The translations under genes and the position numbers were made by a program. A DNA stretch of 64,000 bases, from positions 118,087-182,086 of the forward strand of contig CAYQMX010000013.1 in NCBI GenBank assembly GCA_964418745.1. The letters are read 5' to 3'. Origin of the DNA: Scleromatobacter sp964418745 (GTDB taxonomy: Bacteria; Pseudomonadota; Gammaproteobacteria; Burkholderiales; Burkholderiaceae_C). Positions 1 through 8,659 of the stretch are shown piece after piece (the first letter of the stretch is position 1; every line of letters starts with the position of its first letter). The notes beneath the pieces are model-generated. The model was not told where the DNA came from. It did no database searches and saw only the letters and a list, made by a program, of their open reading frames with translations.

Positions 1-171
1 CGTGACGTCGGCGGTGAGCTTCTGCGTGGTCATCGGCTTCATGCCGCCGTCCACCTTCATGCTGGGCGGGAAGTCGTTGGCGATGAACAGGTCGGATCCG
101 CCGGCAGCCGCCATCGCGGCGAGCAGCTTGTGCATGTAGGTGCGGGCTTGATCTTCGGTCAGGGCAGACAT
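1..171 (-). CDS. PilT/PilU-type twitching motility ATPase, N-terminal part only
   Basis: Only the first 57 codons lie in the window; the gene runs off the left edge. The N-terminus contains GGSDLFIANDFPPSMKVDG, which matches the start of type IV pilus retraction ATPases (PilT/PilU), where a SDLFI/SDLHI strand is followed by PP and a K-x-DG turn. The ATPase core is outside the window, so PilT and PilU cannot be told apart for certain; the FPPSMKVDG wording is closer to PilU. The start at 171 has a GGAG ribosome site about 5 bases upstream. The protein would act at the inner-membrane base of the pilus in twitching motility. Confidence 0.75.
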   Translation of the reverse strand, partial: MSALTEDQARTYMHKLLAAMAAAGGSDLFIANDFPPSMKVDGGMKPMTTQKLTADVT

Positions 172-403
172 GGAACTCCGGGAACGTCGGGTGGGTGCGT
201 GTTGTCGACCGCCAGATTGCCAGCGAACGGCCGCCGGGAATCGCTGGAACAGCGGGGCATTGCGAACGGCCCCCTCGCGATGGGCGGCGCGTCCTCGAAC
301 TCATCGACCGGGCGTGCGGGAAGATGAAGCGCGGGACGGCACTAATGCTCGTCCGCGCGGATTTCGTCGCCCGCGCGGCCGGCGCGCCGCCGGCGGCCCC
401 GCC

Positions 404-2053
404 CTACTGCGCGTGGCGTCCGCGGCCGGAGGCCTTGGCGCGGTACAGCGCGGCGTCGGCGCGGCGGATCAGCTGGTTGCCATCGCCGCCGGGCTCGATG
501 CCGAAGGCCATGCCGACGCTGGCGCCGATGCGCAGCCGCAGGCCGTCGACGTCGAACGGCGTGCCGATGGAGGCGACCACCTTGTCGGCGATCGCCTGGC
601 AGTTGGCCGTCGAGCCCACGGACGAGAGCAGGACGACGAACTCGTCGCCGCCCAGCCGCGCCACCGCGTCGGCGGGCCGCACCAGCCCGCCCAGGCGCCG
701 CGCGACGAACTGCAGCAGCCGGTCGCCCGTGGCATGGCCGTGCAGGTCGTTGACCGGCTTGAAGCTGTCGAGATCGATGTAGAGCAGCCCCAGCGTCGCG
801 CCCCGCCCGTCGGCGATCTGGCGTTCGATCACGCGCTCGAAGCCGCTGCGGTTGAGCAGGCCGGTCAACGGGTCGCGCTGCGACAGCTCGGTCAGGCGAT
901 CCTGCTCGCGCCGTTGCGGGGTGATGTCCTGCGCGATGCCCACGAAGCCGTCCACCGCCTCGCCCTCCAGGCGCAGCGGGATGCAGGTGAGCTCCAGCCA
1001 GGTGGGGCCCTCCGGGCCGGGGTAGTCGAGCGTGAAGCTGACGTTCTCGCCCGCCAGCGCGCGCAGGAGGAACGGCCGCCGCCGCGCCACCTCGTCGGCG
1101 CCCAGCACCTCGGACGTCGTGCGCCCGAGGATGCGCTCGCGCGGCAGCCCGCAGTAGCGCTCGAAGGCGCCGTTGGCGAACCGGTAGCGGCCGTCGGCGC
1201 CCACCACCACCACGGTGGCGGGGATCGCTTCAGTCACCAGCGTCAGCACGTCGGACTGCCGCTGTGCCTCGTGCGTGAGCGCGCGCAAGGCGTGTTCGGC
1301 GTTCGCCCGCTCGGTGATGTCGAGCCCGATGTAGAAGAAGCCGCGCACGTCGCCGCCGGGGCCGGTGTCCGGGATCAGCTGGATGTCGAAGCGGGCCGGC
1401 GCGCCGTCGACGACGTCGTCGTATTCGAAGCGCTGCGGCGCGCCCGCCAGGGCCGCGCGGGTGCGCGCGGCGATGTCCTCGGACGTCGCGCGACCCAGCA
1501 GTTCTTCGCGCGTGCGCCCGAGGATCTCCTCGCGCCGGCGGCCGAAGCGCCGGCAATGCGCCAGGTTGACGAAGCGGAAGCGCAGGTCGCGCCCGACGTA
1601 GGCGACGCGCAGCGGCAGGCTGTCGGTGATCTGGCGGACGAAGGCCTCGCTGTCCACCAGCTCGCGCTCCAGGCGCTTGCGCACCGTCACGTCGCGGCCC
1701 ACCGAATGCAGCAGCGGCGCACCGTCCTCGAACTGCAGGCCGTTGGTCCACTCCACCCAGCAGGAACGCCCCTGCCCGTCGACCATGCGGTTCTCGCTGG
1801 CGACGGACACGCCCGTGGCCAGGACCTGGTCGAGGTGGCGGCGCACCTCCGCACGGTCGTCGCCCAGCACGAACTCGAGCAGGTCGCGCCCGATCATCTG
1901 CTCGGGCACCCGCCCGAACTGGCGCGCATACGCGGGGTTCACGTACACCAGCTCGCCGTCTGGCCGCGCCAACGAGATCAGTTCCGACTGCGCTTCGACG
2001 ATCGCGCGAAAACGGTCTTGCGCCCCGGGGACGCCGGATGCAGGTGTCGACAT
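404..2053 (-). CDS. PAS-domain diguanylate cyclase (GGDEF)
   Basis: A predicted 549-aa cytoplasmic c-di-GMP synthase. Three PAS-like sensor modules occupy roughly residues 15-130, 140-260 and 275-390, followed by a GGDEF domain beginning at RDPLTGLLNR. The active site GGDEF is intact at about residues 468-472. The product-inhibition I-site RPAD lies five residues before it, at about 459-462, so feedback control by c-di-GMP is expected. No EAL domain and no membrane segment are visible. The start ATG at 2053 gives the natural N-terminus before the first PAS domain, but no good ribosome site precedes it; the frame stays open upstream to about 2470. It is transcribed divergently from the YihY gene. 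The signal sensed is unknown. Confidence 0.88.
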   Translation of the reverse strand: MSTPASGVPGAQDRFRAIVEAQSELISLARPDGELVYVNPAYARQFGRVPEQMIGRDLLEFVLGDDRAEVRRHLDQVLATGVSVASENRMVDGQGRSCWVEWTNGLQFEDGAPLLHSVGRDVTVRKRLERELVDSEAFVRQITDSLPLRVAYVGRDLRFRFVNLAHCRRFGRRREEILGRTREELLGRATSEDIAARTRAALAGAPQRFEYDDVVDGAPARFDIQLIPDTGPGGDVRGFFYIGLDITERANAEHALRALTHEAQRQSDVLTLVTEAIPATVVVVGADGRYRFANGAFERYCGLPRERILGRTTSEVLGADEVARRRPFLLRALAGENVSFTLDYPGPEGPTWLELTCIPLRLEGEAVDGFVGIAQDITPQRREQDRLTELSQRDPLTGLLNRSGFERVIERQIADGRGATLGLLYIDLDSFKPVNDLHGHATGDRLLQFVARRLGGLVRPADAVARLGGDEFVVLLSSVGSTANCQAIADKVVASIGTPFDVDGLRLRIGASVGMAFGIEPGGDGNQLIRRADAALYRAKASGRGRHAQ

Positions 2054-2297
2054 GGAGGCGATTCGAGGGAACGTGACTGGGAAGCGCGATCTTGCTTGGC
2101 CGAGCGCATTATCGCAACCTTCGCACCGGCCCCCTGGGCAGCATCGCCCCCACCCTGGAGCGGACTCTCCAGGGCGCGGCGGGAACTCTTCGGAGCGGAA
2201 CGGATCGACTCCGGGGTTCTTCGCGAACGAACCACTGCCTGCATCGCAACCGATGTCGGCCCCGGCGCCCTGCCCGCGCGGCGACTCGAAAGGCACG

Positions 2298-3197
2298 ATG
2301 AACATCTGGAATCCTCTCCTCGCGTGGTCCGCGCCTTCACCGGGACGCGCGGGCCGGCTCTGGCGCCGCCCGGCACACGGCGCCATCCTGGCGGCCAGGG
2401 TCGTCTGGGACGCGCTGTTCGCGTTCGTGACCGAGGAGGCGCTGATCCGCGCCAGCTCGCTGGCGTTCACTTCGGTGCTGAGCCTGGTGCCGCTGATGAC
2501 CGTGGGACTGCGCGTGATGAACTTCTACGGCGTGTCGCAGGACACGCGCCAGCAGCTCGAGGCCGTGCTGGCGCGCTACCTGCTGCCGGCGCAGGGCCGC
2601 GATGTCGCCAACCTGGTGCTGGAGGCGGCGTCCCAGGTCACCCGCAACATCGGCGTCCTCGGCCTGGCGAGCTTCTGCGTCACGCTGATCCTGCTGGCGC
2701 GCGAGCTCGAGGGCCACATCCAGAAGATCTGTGGCGTGCGGGGCTCCTTCACCACCAGCCTGCTGCACTACGCCGCCTTCCTCGTGCTGGCCCCCACGGG
2801 CGCCCTGCTGGCCTTCGGCCTGCTGCATCCGCTGGCAGCTGCGCTGGCGCTGCTGCCCGGCGAGCTCTCGCGCGTGAACTACCCGTTCGTGCTCAGCGGC
2901 GCGGTGCTGCTCGTCACGCTGCGCGCGTTCTCCGACTACGCCCTGAGCTGGAAGGCCTGCGCCTTCGGCTCGCTCGCCGCGGGCGTGGCGGCCTGGGGCG
3001 CGTGGCAGGGCTGCGCGCTTTATTTCAGCCACTCGCTGGTGCTCTCGGCCTATGGCGCGCTGGCCTGCATCCCGGCGTTCCTGCTGTGGGTGTTCGTCGC
3101 CTGGTGCTGCGTCCTCTTCGGCGTGCAGGTCGCCACCAAGGCCCAGCCGCTGTGCGCCGCCTGCCCGGCCCCGGCAGGCGCGGCGACCGGCCCCTGA
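2298..3197 (+). CDS. YihY/BrkB family inner-membrane protein
   Basis: A 299-aa polytopic membrane protein with about six hydrophobic segments. The family signature follows the first cytoplasmic stretch: RASSLAFTSVLSLVPLMTVG, then a later GALACIPAFLLWVFVAW segment near the C-terminus, as in YihY/UPF0761 (formerly called RNase BN, which it is not). Family members are integral inner-membrane proteins without an established biochemical role. The start ATG at 2298 was chosen because the hydrophobic core begins about 40 residues later; the open frame extends upstream across the divergent intergenic region. The C-terminal tail ends in a short Cys/Pro-rich stretch. Confidence 0.85.
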   Translation: MNIWNPLLAWSAPSPGRAGRLWRRPAHGAILAARVVWDALFAFVTEEALIRASSLAFTSVLSLVPLMTVGLRVMNFYGVSQDTRQQLEAVLARYLLPAQGRDVANLVLEAASQVTRNIGVLGLASFCVTLILLARELEGHIQKICGVRGSFTTSLLHYAAFLVLAPTGALLAFGLLHPLAAALALLPGELSRVNYPFVLSGAVLLVTLRAFSDYALSWKACAFGSLAAGVAAWGAWQGCALYFSHSLVLSAYGALACIPAFLLWVFVAWCCVLFGVQVATKAQPLCAACPAPAGAATGP

Positions 3198-3275
3198 GCG
3201 CCGCCCGGTTGGTTACCATCGCGGCCTGGCGGCGCGGCCCGCATCGAGGCCGCGCCGATGACCGAAGGACGTCTC

Positions 3276-3431
3276 TTGAATATCCACCTCGGGCTCACGC
3301 CCCTCATCGCGCTGCTGGCCGGCATCCTGATCCTGCTGATGCCCAAGCTGCTGCACTACATCGTCGCGTTCTACCTGATCGCGATCGGCCTGATCGGCAT
3401 CCTGGGCATCCACCAGCTGCACCTGGGGTGA
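3276..3431 (+). CDS. Small membrane protein, DUF3096 type
   Basis: A 51-aa hydrophobic protein, reading MNIHLGLTPLIALLAGILIL followed by a second membrane segment ending in LIGILGIHQLHLG. The TPLIALxAGILIL and HYIVAFYLIAIGLIG segments are typical of DUF3096, a family of two-helix inner-membrane proteins of unknown role. I chose the TTG start because AAGGA sits about 7 bases upstream. An in-frame ATG at 3258 would add six residues but has a poor ribosome site. It lies 78 bases after the YihY gene, separated by a GC-rich inverted repeat around 3231-3256. Confidence 0.7.
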   Translation: MNIHLGLTPLIALLAGILILLMPKLLHYIVAFYLIAIGLIGILGIHQLHLG

Positions 3432-3453
3432 CCCGCGGGCGGACGACGCGTCG

Positions 3454-5385
3454 TCAGGCGCGCGCGCCCTCCGGCAGCGCCGCATCGGCGGGCGGCGCCG
3501 GCAGCCGCACCTCCACGAGCGTTCCGCCGCCGGGGCAACCCGCGACGCGGACGACCCCGCCCAGGGCCCGGACGCGCTCGCGCATGCCCAGCAGGCCGAA
3601 CGACCCCGACTTGCGCATGTCCGCGTCGACCAGCCCGACGCCGTCGTCGCGGATGCGCAGGGCGATCTCGCGGCCGACCGCGCCGTCGAGCGTGATCTCG
3701 ACGCGGGTCGCGCCGGCATGGCGCACGACGTTGTTCAAGGCCTCCTGCGTCACGCGGAACAGGCAGGTCGCGATCGCCGGCGCGAACGGCGGGTCGGCGT
3801 CACCGGCGGGGGTGACGACCACGTCGCACGCGAACCCGTGGCGCCGGCTGCTCTGCCGGGCGAGCGCCACCAGGGCGGGCACGAAGCCCAGTTCGTCGAT
3901 CATCATCGGACGCAGGTCGGCGATGATGCGCCGGGTCGACTCCACCGCGGTGTCCGCCAGCCGCGCGATCTCGCCCAGCAACGCGTGATCGCCCGCGGCG
4001 GACGGCGGTCGCGCCTCGCTCAGGGCGGCCACGTTCATCTTGATGGCCGCGAGCGTCTGCTGCAGGTCGTCGTGCATTTCGCGGGCGATCCGCTTGCGCT
4101 CCTCCTCCGCGACGCTGTCCATGGCCGCGACGAGGTCCTGCAACTGCCGGTGGGCGATCTCCAGCGCGTCCAGCATCTGCACGCGCTGCGTGATGTCACG
4201 GTGGATCACCGTGAACAGCTGGTGGCTGCCGATCGTGACGTGCGAGATCGACGCCTCGATGGGGAACTCCAGCCCGTCCGCGCGCAGGGCCGTGACCTGG
4301 CGGCCGCCCATCGCCCGCGCCGCGACGGCGCCGCGGCCGAAGTCCCGCACGCTGCCGCTGTGCGCCTGGCGGTGGCGCTGCGGGATGAAGCGATCGAGCG
4401 GCGCGCCGAGCATGGCATCGACCTCGGTGCGGAACATGCGGGCGGCCGCCAGGTTGGCCTCGACGACGACCTGGTGCTCGTCCGTGGTGATGATGCCGTC
4501 GCTGGCGGCGTCGAAGATGGAGCGCAGCCGCGCCGCGCTGAACTTCAGGTCGTCGGCCATCCGGCGCAGTTCCTCCGTGCGCGCCGCCACCCGCTCCTCC
4601 AGTTCCTGGGCCGTCGCACGCTCCGCGGCGAGGAGCCGCCTGTGGTCGCTGATGTCCAGCAGGAAGCCGACCCGCCGCCCGTCGGACAGCACCTTGGCGT
4701 GCAGTTCGACGGGCACGGACGTGCCGTCCTTGCGACGCAGCAGCCACTCCTCCACGTGCCGCGCCCCCGCGATCATCTCCGCACGGGCGCCCGGCAAACG
4801 CACGAGCTCGGACGGATCGAGCAGCCGCTCGAACGTGCAGCCGATGATCTCGCTTCGTTCGTAGCCGAGCATCGCGCAGCAGGAGTCGTTCACGTCGGTG
4901 TAGCGCCCGTCGACGTCGGTCACCACGATGCCCTCGTGGGACAGCCTGAACAGCTCGCGCAGGTACTCCTCGGTCTCCTTGAGCGCCACCTGCGTCGCCT
5001 TGACCTGGGTGATGTCGGTGACCTGGACGAGGAAGCCGACCACCCGCCCGTCGACGATGTCGGGAACGTAGTTGGCCAGGCTCTCCCGCACGACGCCGCC
5101 GGGGCCGGGGACCCTGCGCTCGAACAGCTGCTCCTGGCCGCGCAGCACGGCGCGGACATGGGGCTCGTTCAGGGCGAACAGCTCGGGGCCGAGGAAGTCG
5201 TGCAGCGAGGTGCCCACGAGCCGGGCCGGGTCGACGCCGAACCAGTGCCGGTAGGCCTGGTTGGCGAACCGGCAGCGCAGGTCCGCGCCCCAGTAGGCGA
5301 GCATGGACGACGAGTGCTCGACGAGCCGGTGCCGGTAGTCGCCCGATCCGACGAGTTCGTCTCCTTCGATCGCCTGTTCGCTCAT
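3454..5385 (-). CDS. Multi-PAS sensor histidine kinase, NarL-partner type (HisKA_3)
   Basis: A 643-aa kinase without transmembrane segments, so probably cytoplasmic. Three PAS/PAC modules are followed by a dimerisation helix with EEERKRIAREMHDDLQQ, where His438 is the likely phospho-acceptor (HisKA_3 type). A C-terminal HATPase domain has TQEALNNVVRHA (N-box), RDDGVGL (G1) and GSFGLLGMRERV (G2). A coiled segment after PAS2 (ELEERVAARTEELRRMADDL) links sensor and kinase. Such kinases normally phosphorylate LuxR/NarL-type response regulators, but none is encoded nearby, so it is an orphan here. The ATG at 5385 has TGGAG about 8 bases upstream; an in-frame extension to about 5460 looks unnecessary. 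Confidence 0.88.
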   Translation of the reverse strand: MSEQAIEGDELVGSGDYRHRLVEHSSSMLAYWGADLRCRFANQAYRHWFGVDPARLVGTSLHDFLGPELFALNEPHVRAVLRGQEQLFERRVPGPGGVVRESLANYVPDIVDGRVVGFLVQVTDITQVKATQVALKETEEYLRELFRLSHEGIVVTDVDGRYTDVNDSCCAMLGYERSEIIGCTFERLLDPSELVRLPGARAEMIAGARHVEEWLLRRKDGTSVPVELHAKVLSDGRRVGFLLDISDHRRLLAAERATAQELEERVAARTEELRRMADDLKFSAARLRSIFDAASDGIITTDEHQVVVEANLAAARMFRTEVDAMLGAPLDRFIPQRHRQAHSGSVRDFGRGAVAARAMGGRQVTALRADGLEFPIEASISHVTIGSHQLFTVIHRDITQRVQMLDALEIAHRQLQDLVAAMDSVAEEERKRIAREMHDDLQQTLAAIKMNVAALSEARPPSAAGDHALLGEIARLADTAVESTRRIIADLRPMMIDELGFVPALVALARQSSRRHGFACDVVVTPAGDADPPFAPAIATCLFRVTQEALNNVVRHAGATRVEITLDGAVGREIALRIRDDGVGLVDADMRKSGSFGLLGMRERVRALGGVVRVAGCPGGGTLVEVRLPAPPADAALPEGARA

Positions 5386-5536
5386 CCCGGACGCTCCAGA
5401 GACCCCAGCCTGTGCTGGACACGCCATCGTGGCCGACGGTCGGACGCCATCGATTGACATCGATCAATCCGGCTGCGCCTCGCCGCCATCGCACCGCCGC
5501 CGGCGCAGGTCCGGTTCGCCGCCGCGCCGTGGCGCG

Positions 5537-6529
5537 TCAGCGCGCCGTGCCGCTCATCCAGGCAGCGCGGATCTCGCGCCCGCACAGCAGCGACGCCGCG
5601 CCCGCCTTCGCGCCGCCGAATGAAGGCGCGAAGCGCGCCAGCACGCCCCAGGCGGCCTTGTCCTGCGAGATCCAGGGGTAGAAGCCGAACGCCCCGGCAC
5701 TGCTGTAGGCGCCGTCGCCGTGCGCCGGGTCGTCCTCGACCCAGTGGCCGATCGAGTAGTGCACGTCCTCCTGCGCGAACGGCGAGGCCGCGGCGGAGGG
5801 GCAGGTCGTCGGGTTGGTGCACACGGCGTGGGTGCCCAGCAGCGCCTTCATCTGCAGCTGGCCGTCGACGATGCGGCGCAGGAACTCGCCGTAGTCGGCG
5901 GCGCTGGTGGCGATGCCGCCGGCCAGCTGCGGCTGCAGGTAGCGGAACGAGGTGCCCAGCGCGTCGTTGACGGTGCGCGCCAGGCCGGCGTCGTCCAGGT
6001 CGCCCAGGCCTTCGAGCAGGGCATGGTGCTCCATGTGGCCGCCGTTGTAGTCGAAGCGGCCCTCGGTGGCGTCGGCGTGCTCGCCATTGCGGCCCCGGGC
6101 CTCGCATTCGGCGATGGTCTGGCCGCGCCGGCACGCGCGGAAGTGCGTGTAGCCGCTGGTGAACGTGAGGTGGCGCACGTCGTCGGCCGTCAGCTGGCCC
6201 TGGCGCCGCTGCGCGACGAACGCCGCGTAGACCAGCTTGGACGCCGAGGCGATGGGCATCTGCGTGGTGGCGGCCGGCGCGCGGGCGCCCACGCGGCCAT
6301 CGGCGACCACGCCGTGCGCGTCGCCGATGGACCAGTAGAACGGCTGCACGGCCCGGCAATGCGGGTTGGCGTCGGCGGTGGCCCGCGCGGCGGCGGCGCG
6401 CTGGTCGGGCGCAGGCGCGGCCAGCGCGGCGCCGGCGAAGCCCAGGGCCAGCAGCGCCAGCGCGCGCGAGGTCATCGGCCGGGGGGCGGCCGCTCGTGCC
6501 GAAGTCGTCCTGGGGGATCCGGGTTCCAT
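5537..6529 (-). CDS. Exported serine hydrolase of the beta-lactamase/PBP-like fold (SxxK)
   Basis: A 330-aa protein with a signal peptide (hydrophobic ALALLALGFAGAALA ending in AAP). A motif PIASASKLVYAAFV places a nucleophile Ser95 and Lys98 in an SxxK arrangement, as in serine beta-lactamases, class C-like esterases and penicillin-binding proteins. A later FDYNGGHMEHH could supply the second, tyrosine-based motif. A clear KTG triad is not visible, so substrate and even catalytic activity are uncertain. The start at 6529 has GGAG about 7 bases upstream; a second ATG at 6475 would start directly at the signal peptide but lacks a ribosome site. Several Cys residues suggest periplasmic disulphides. 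Confidence 0.65.
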   Translation of the reverse strand: MEPGSPRTTSARAAAPRPMTSRALALLALGFAGAALAAPAPDQRAAAARATADANPHCRAVQPFYWSIGDAHGVVADGRVGARAPAATTQMPIASASKLVYAAFVAQRRQGQLTADDVRHLTFTSGYTHFRACRRGQTIAECEARGRNGEHADATEGRFDYNGGHMEHHALLEGLGDLDDAGLARTVNDALGTSFRYLQPQLAGGIATSAADYGEFLRRIVDGQLQMKALLGTHAVCTNPTTCPSAAASPFAQEDVHYSIGHWVEDDPAHGDGAYSSAGAFGFYPWISQDKAAWGVLARFAPSFGGAKAGAASLLCGREIRAAWMSGTAR

Positions 6530-6630
6530 GGGGGTGTCTCCACGCGTTGCGTCGCCAGTGTCGCCACCGCCGGCGGCGCGTGGCGCGGCACCCGGTGACG
6601 AAACATGACGCGCGTGTCGCAATCATGGCA

Positions 6631-6663
6631 CCTGCAATGCAGGAAGCCGCCCTCGGGCGGCTT
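6631..6663. other. Two adjacent hairpins between genes
   Basis: Two back-to-back inverted repeats: CCTGCA-A-TGCAGG (6631-6643) and AAGCCGCC-CTCG-GGCGGCTT (6644-6663). They lie between the exported hydrolase gene and the 57-aa membrane protein gene, both on the minus strand. Neither has a downstream T-run, so they are weak as intrinsic terminators; an mRNA-stabilising or dispersed-repeat role is equally possible. Confidence 0.4.
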
Positions 6664-6737
6664 CAAGTGCGGGAACGGCCCCCTCGGGGTGGGGTGCCGG
6701 CAGCGACGGCGGATCGAGGTCCGGCGCGTGCCCGGGG

Positions 6738-6911
6738 TCAGTTCGGCGGATCCTTCAGGCGCGTGCGCGACACCGCCATCATCACGCCGATGCCGGCGAT
6801 CACCAGGCAGGCGATCGCGACGTAGGTGGTCGCGACGTGGGCGGCCACCAGGCCCCAGGCGATGCCGCCGATGAGCAGGACGAGGCCGACGATGTAGAGA
6901 GCGAACGACAT
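6738..6911 (-). CDS. 57-aa membrane protein of unknown function
   Basis: A short reading frame whose codon use fits its neighbours, encoding MSFALYIVGLVLLIGGIAWG, a second membrane helix (TYVAIACLVIAGIGVMMAV) and a polar tail SRTRLKDPPN. Two helices with a short loop fit a small inner-membrane protein. GGGG in the leader lies 7-10 bases before the ATG. I do not recognise a family. It lies between the exported hydrolase gene and the flagellar operon terminator, on the same strand as both. Confidence 0.6.
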   Translation of the reverse strand: MSFALYIVGLVLLIGGIAWGLVAAHVATTYVAIACLVIAGIGVMMAVSRTRLKDPPN

Positions 6912-7023
6912 GGGTCATCCCCGGTGTTGCGGATGTTCCCACGGTAGCCGCCGGCGACCCGGCGGCCCATCGGCGGCGACCGCGTGCGCGCGTAGGCCGC
7001 CCCCTACAGCCGGCGCGCCCACG

Positions 7024-7045
7024 AAAAAGCCGCCCGCGGGCGGCT
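7024..7045 (-). terminator. Intrinsic terminator after fliA
   Basis: Read on the minus strand this is AGCCGCC-CGCG-GGCGGCT followed by TTTTT, a stable GC hairpin with a T-run. It sits about 27 bases after the fliA stop codon and closes the flhB-flhA-flhF-flhG-fliA operon. Confidence 0.85.
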
Positions 7046-7071
7046 CTTCCAGCGGCGCGTGCGCGCCCGGC

Positions 7072-7785
7072 TCACCACTCGCGCAGCTTGACGCGCAGGC
7101 GGGCGATCGACTGGCTGTGCAGCTGGCAGACCCGGCTCTCGGTCACCTTCAGCACCGCGGCGATCTCCTTGAGGTTCATGTCGTGCTCGTAGTACATGCT
7201 CATGACGTACTGCTCGCGCTCGGGCAGGTTCTTGATGGCCTCGACCAGCGCCTCGCGCATGCGGTGGTCCTGCAGCATCGACAGCGGGTTGGCCTCCTCG
7301 TTGGAGACGTGGCGGTCCAGGTAGTCGTCGCCGCCCTCGTCGCCCGACATGTCCTCGAGGTAGACCAGCTGCGTGCCGCGCACCTTGCCCAGCACCTCCT
7401 GGTACTGCGACAGCGACATGCCCATGGCCTCGGCGATCTCGCTCTCCTGCGGCGCGCGGCCGAGCTTCTGCTCCAGCTTGTGCACCGCCGTCTCGATCTC
7501 GCGCTGCTGGCGGCGGCCGCCGCGGCTCATCCAGTCGCTGCCGCGCAGCTCGTCGAGCATCGCGCCGCGGATGCGCTGGGTGGCGAAGGTCTCGAACTGC
7601 ACGCCCTGCTCGCTGTCGAAGCGCGACATCGCGTCGTTCAGGCCGATCATGCCGACCTGGATCAGGTCGTCGATCTCGACGTTGGCCGGCAGCTTGGCAA
7701 TCATCTGGTGCGCCAGGCGGCGCACGAGGGGACTGTATTGCTTGAGCATCGCATTGGCGTCGAGCTGGCCCTTGGCGGTGTACAT
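7072..7785 (-). CDS. fliA: Flagellar sigma factor sigma-28
   Basis: A 237-aa RNA polymerase sigma factor that directs late flagellar genes (flagellin, motor and chemotaxis genes). Region 2 is seen in YSPLVRRLAHQMIAKLPANV and DLIQVGMIGLNDAMSRFD. Region 4 ends in LKEIAAVLKVTESRVCQLHSQ, the helix-turn-helix for the -35 box. Length and order match FliA. The ATG at 7785 is preceded by CTGGAG with a 6-base spacer and gives the usual MYTAKG start; a TTG at 7809 overlaps the flhG stop and is less likely. It is the last gene of the operon, 20 bases after flhG. Confidence 0.96.
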   Translation of the reverse strand: MYTAKGQLDANAMLKQYSPLVRRLAHQMIAKLPANVEIDDLIQVGMIGLNDAMSRFDSEQGVQFETFATQRIRGAMLDELRGSDWMSRGGRRQQREIETAVHKLEQKLGRAPQESEIAEAMGMSLSQYQEVLGKVRGTQLVYLEDMSGDEGGDDYLDRHVSNEEANPLSMLQDHRMREALVEAIKNLPEREQYVMSMYYEHDMNLKEIAAVLKVTESRVCQLHSQSIARLRVKLREW

Positions 7786-7805
7786 GGCGATCTCCAGATT
7801 CTTGT

Positions 7806-8594
7806 TCAAGCGGACAGATGGGAAGACGACGCTGGGGCCGAACGCGCGGAGGTCCAGGCGGCGGCGGGCATCGGGGGGTCGCAGGCGTGCAGCTGCGCCG
7901 CGGCCAGGCGCATCAGTTCAGGGCCCGAGCTCTCGCCGAACGGCAGGCCCGGGTCGATCGTGGCGGTGTCGTGCAGGGCGGCGCCGAGGAAGCGGTCGGC
8001 GCAGTCGGCCACGCGGCGGGCGATCTGCGCGGGCGTCGGGCCGCGACCCTTGACCGCGGGCATCACCAGGTCGAAGCTCATCAGGCCCAGGCGCTGCACC
8101 AGCAGCTTCAGGGCGGCGTAGGCGTGGGTCATGCTGTCGCCGGCGCCCGAGGCCAGCAGCACCGGGCGCAGCTGCTGGTGGCCCAGCATGCGGGCCAGCA
8201 CGCGCGCCTCGGCGTGCATCACCACCACGTCGACGTCGTAGACCACGTTCATCATGCGCGGGATGAAGCTGGCGCAGGAGCCGTGCGTGTCCACGTGCTG
8301 CATCGGCAGGCCGCGGGCGGCCAGGTAGGCCAGTTGCGGCGACAGCGGCTCGACGCAGGCGCCGAGGTCGATGAAGGCCAGCTCGCCGGGTTCGGGGGCG
8401 GTGTCCGCGGCGTCGACCACCAGGGTGTTGAGGCCCTGCTCCGCGAACACGCTCGCCAGCCGCGCCAGCACGGCGCCGTGGTGCTCGACGTGCGGGTTGG
8501 CGACCACCGGAACGATCACGGCACGCGTCGCGGCGAACATGCGCCGCAGGCCGTCGGCCTGGTCGGTGGGGGGTGGATTGCGAAGACGGGTCAT
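7806..8594 (-). CDS. flhG: FlhG/FleN-like flagellar number regulator with lost P-loop
   Basis: A 262-aa protein in the FlhG position, between flhF and fliA. The N-terminus has DQADGLRRMF (residues 11-20), matching the DQAxxLR motif by which FlhG activates the FlhF GTPase. The MinD-like fold follows, but where a Walker A loop (KGGVGKT) is expected after the first strand the sequence reads VIVPVVANPHVEHHGAVLA. Both the signature lysine and the glycine-rich turn are missing. Later strands (LNTLVVDA, LAFIDLGA, VYDVDVVVM) keep the deviant-MinD pattern. It should therefore not bind or hydrolyse ATP normally, while possibly still stimulating FlhF. ATG 8594 is the only sensible start; its ribosome site is weak. 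Confidence 0.85.
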   Translation of the reverse strand: MTRLRNPPPTDQADGLRRMFAATRAVIVPVVANPHVEHHGAVLARLASVFAEQGLNTLVVDAADTAPEPGELAFIDLGACVEPLSPQLAYLAARGLPMQHVDTHGSCASFIPRMMNVVYDVDVVVMHAEARVLARMLGHQQLRPVLLASGAGDSMTHAYAALKLLVQRLGLMSFDLVMPAVKGRGPTPAQIARRVADCADRFLGAALHDTATIDPGLPFGESSGPELMRLAAAQLHACDPPMPAAAWTSARSAPASSSHLSA

Positions 8595-8659
8595 GTCGAC
8601 AACTATGTCCTTGCGGGCGATGGGGCGATCGGCTGAAAAGCGGTGTTTCGGAGCGGTGT

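Noticed and set aside
170..3988. A very long plus-strand open frame (over 1200 codons) across the diguanylate cyclase and histidine kinase genes
   Set aside because: It is the antisense/shifted shadow of GC-rich genes: low-complexity Arg/Ala/Gly-rich product, no domain, and the recognised PAS, GGDEF and YihY proteins lie in other frames.
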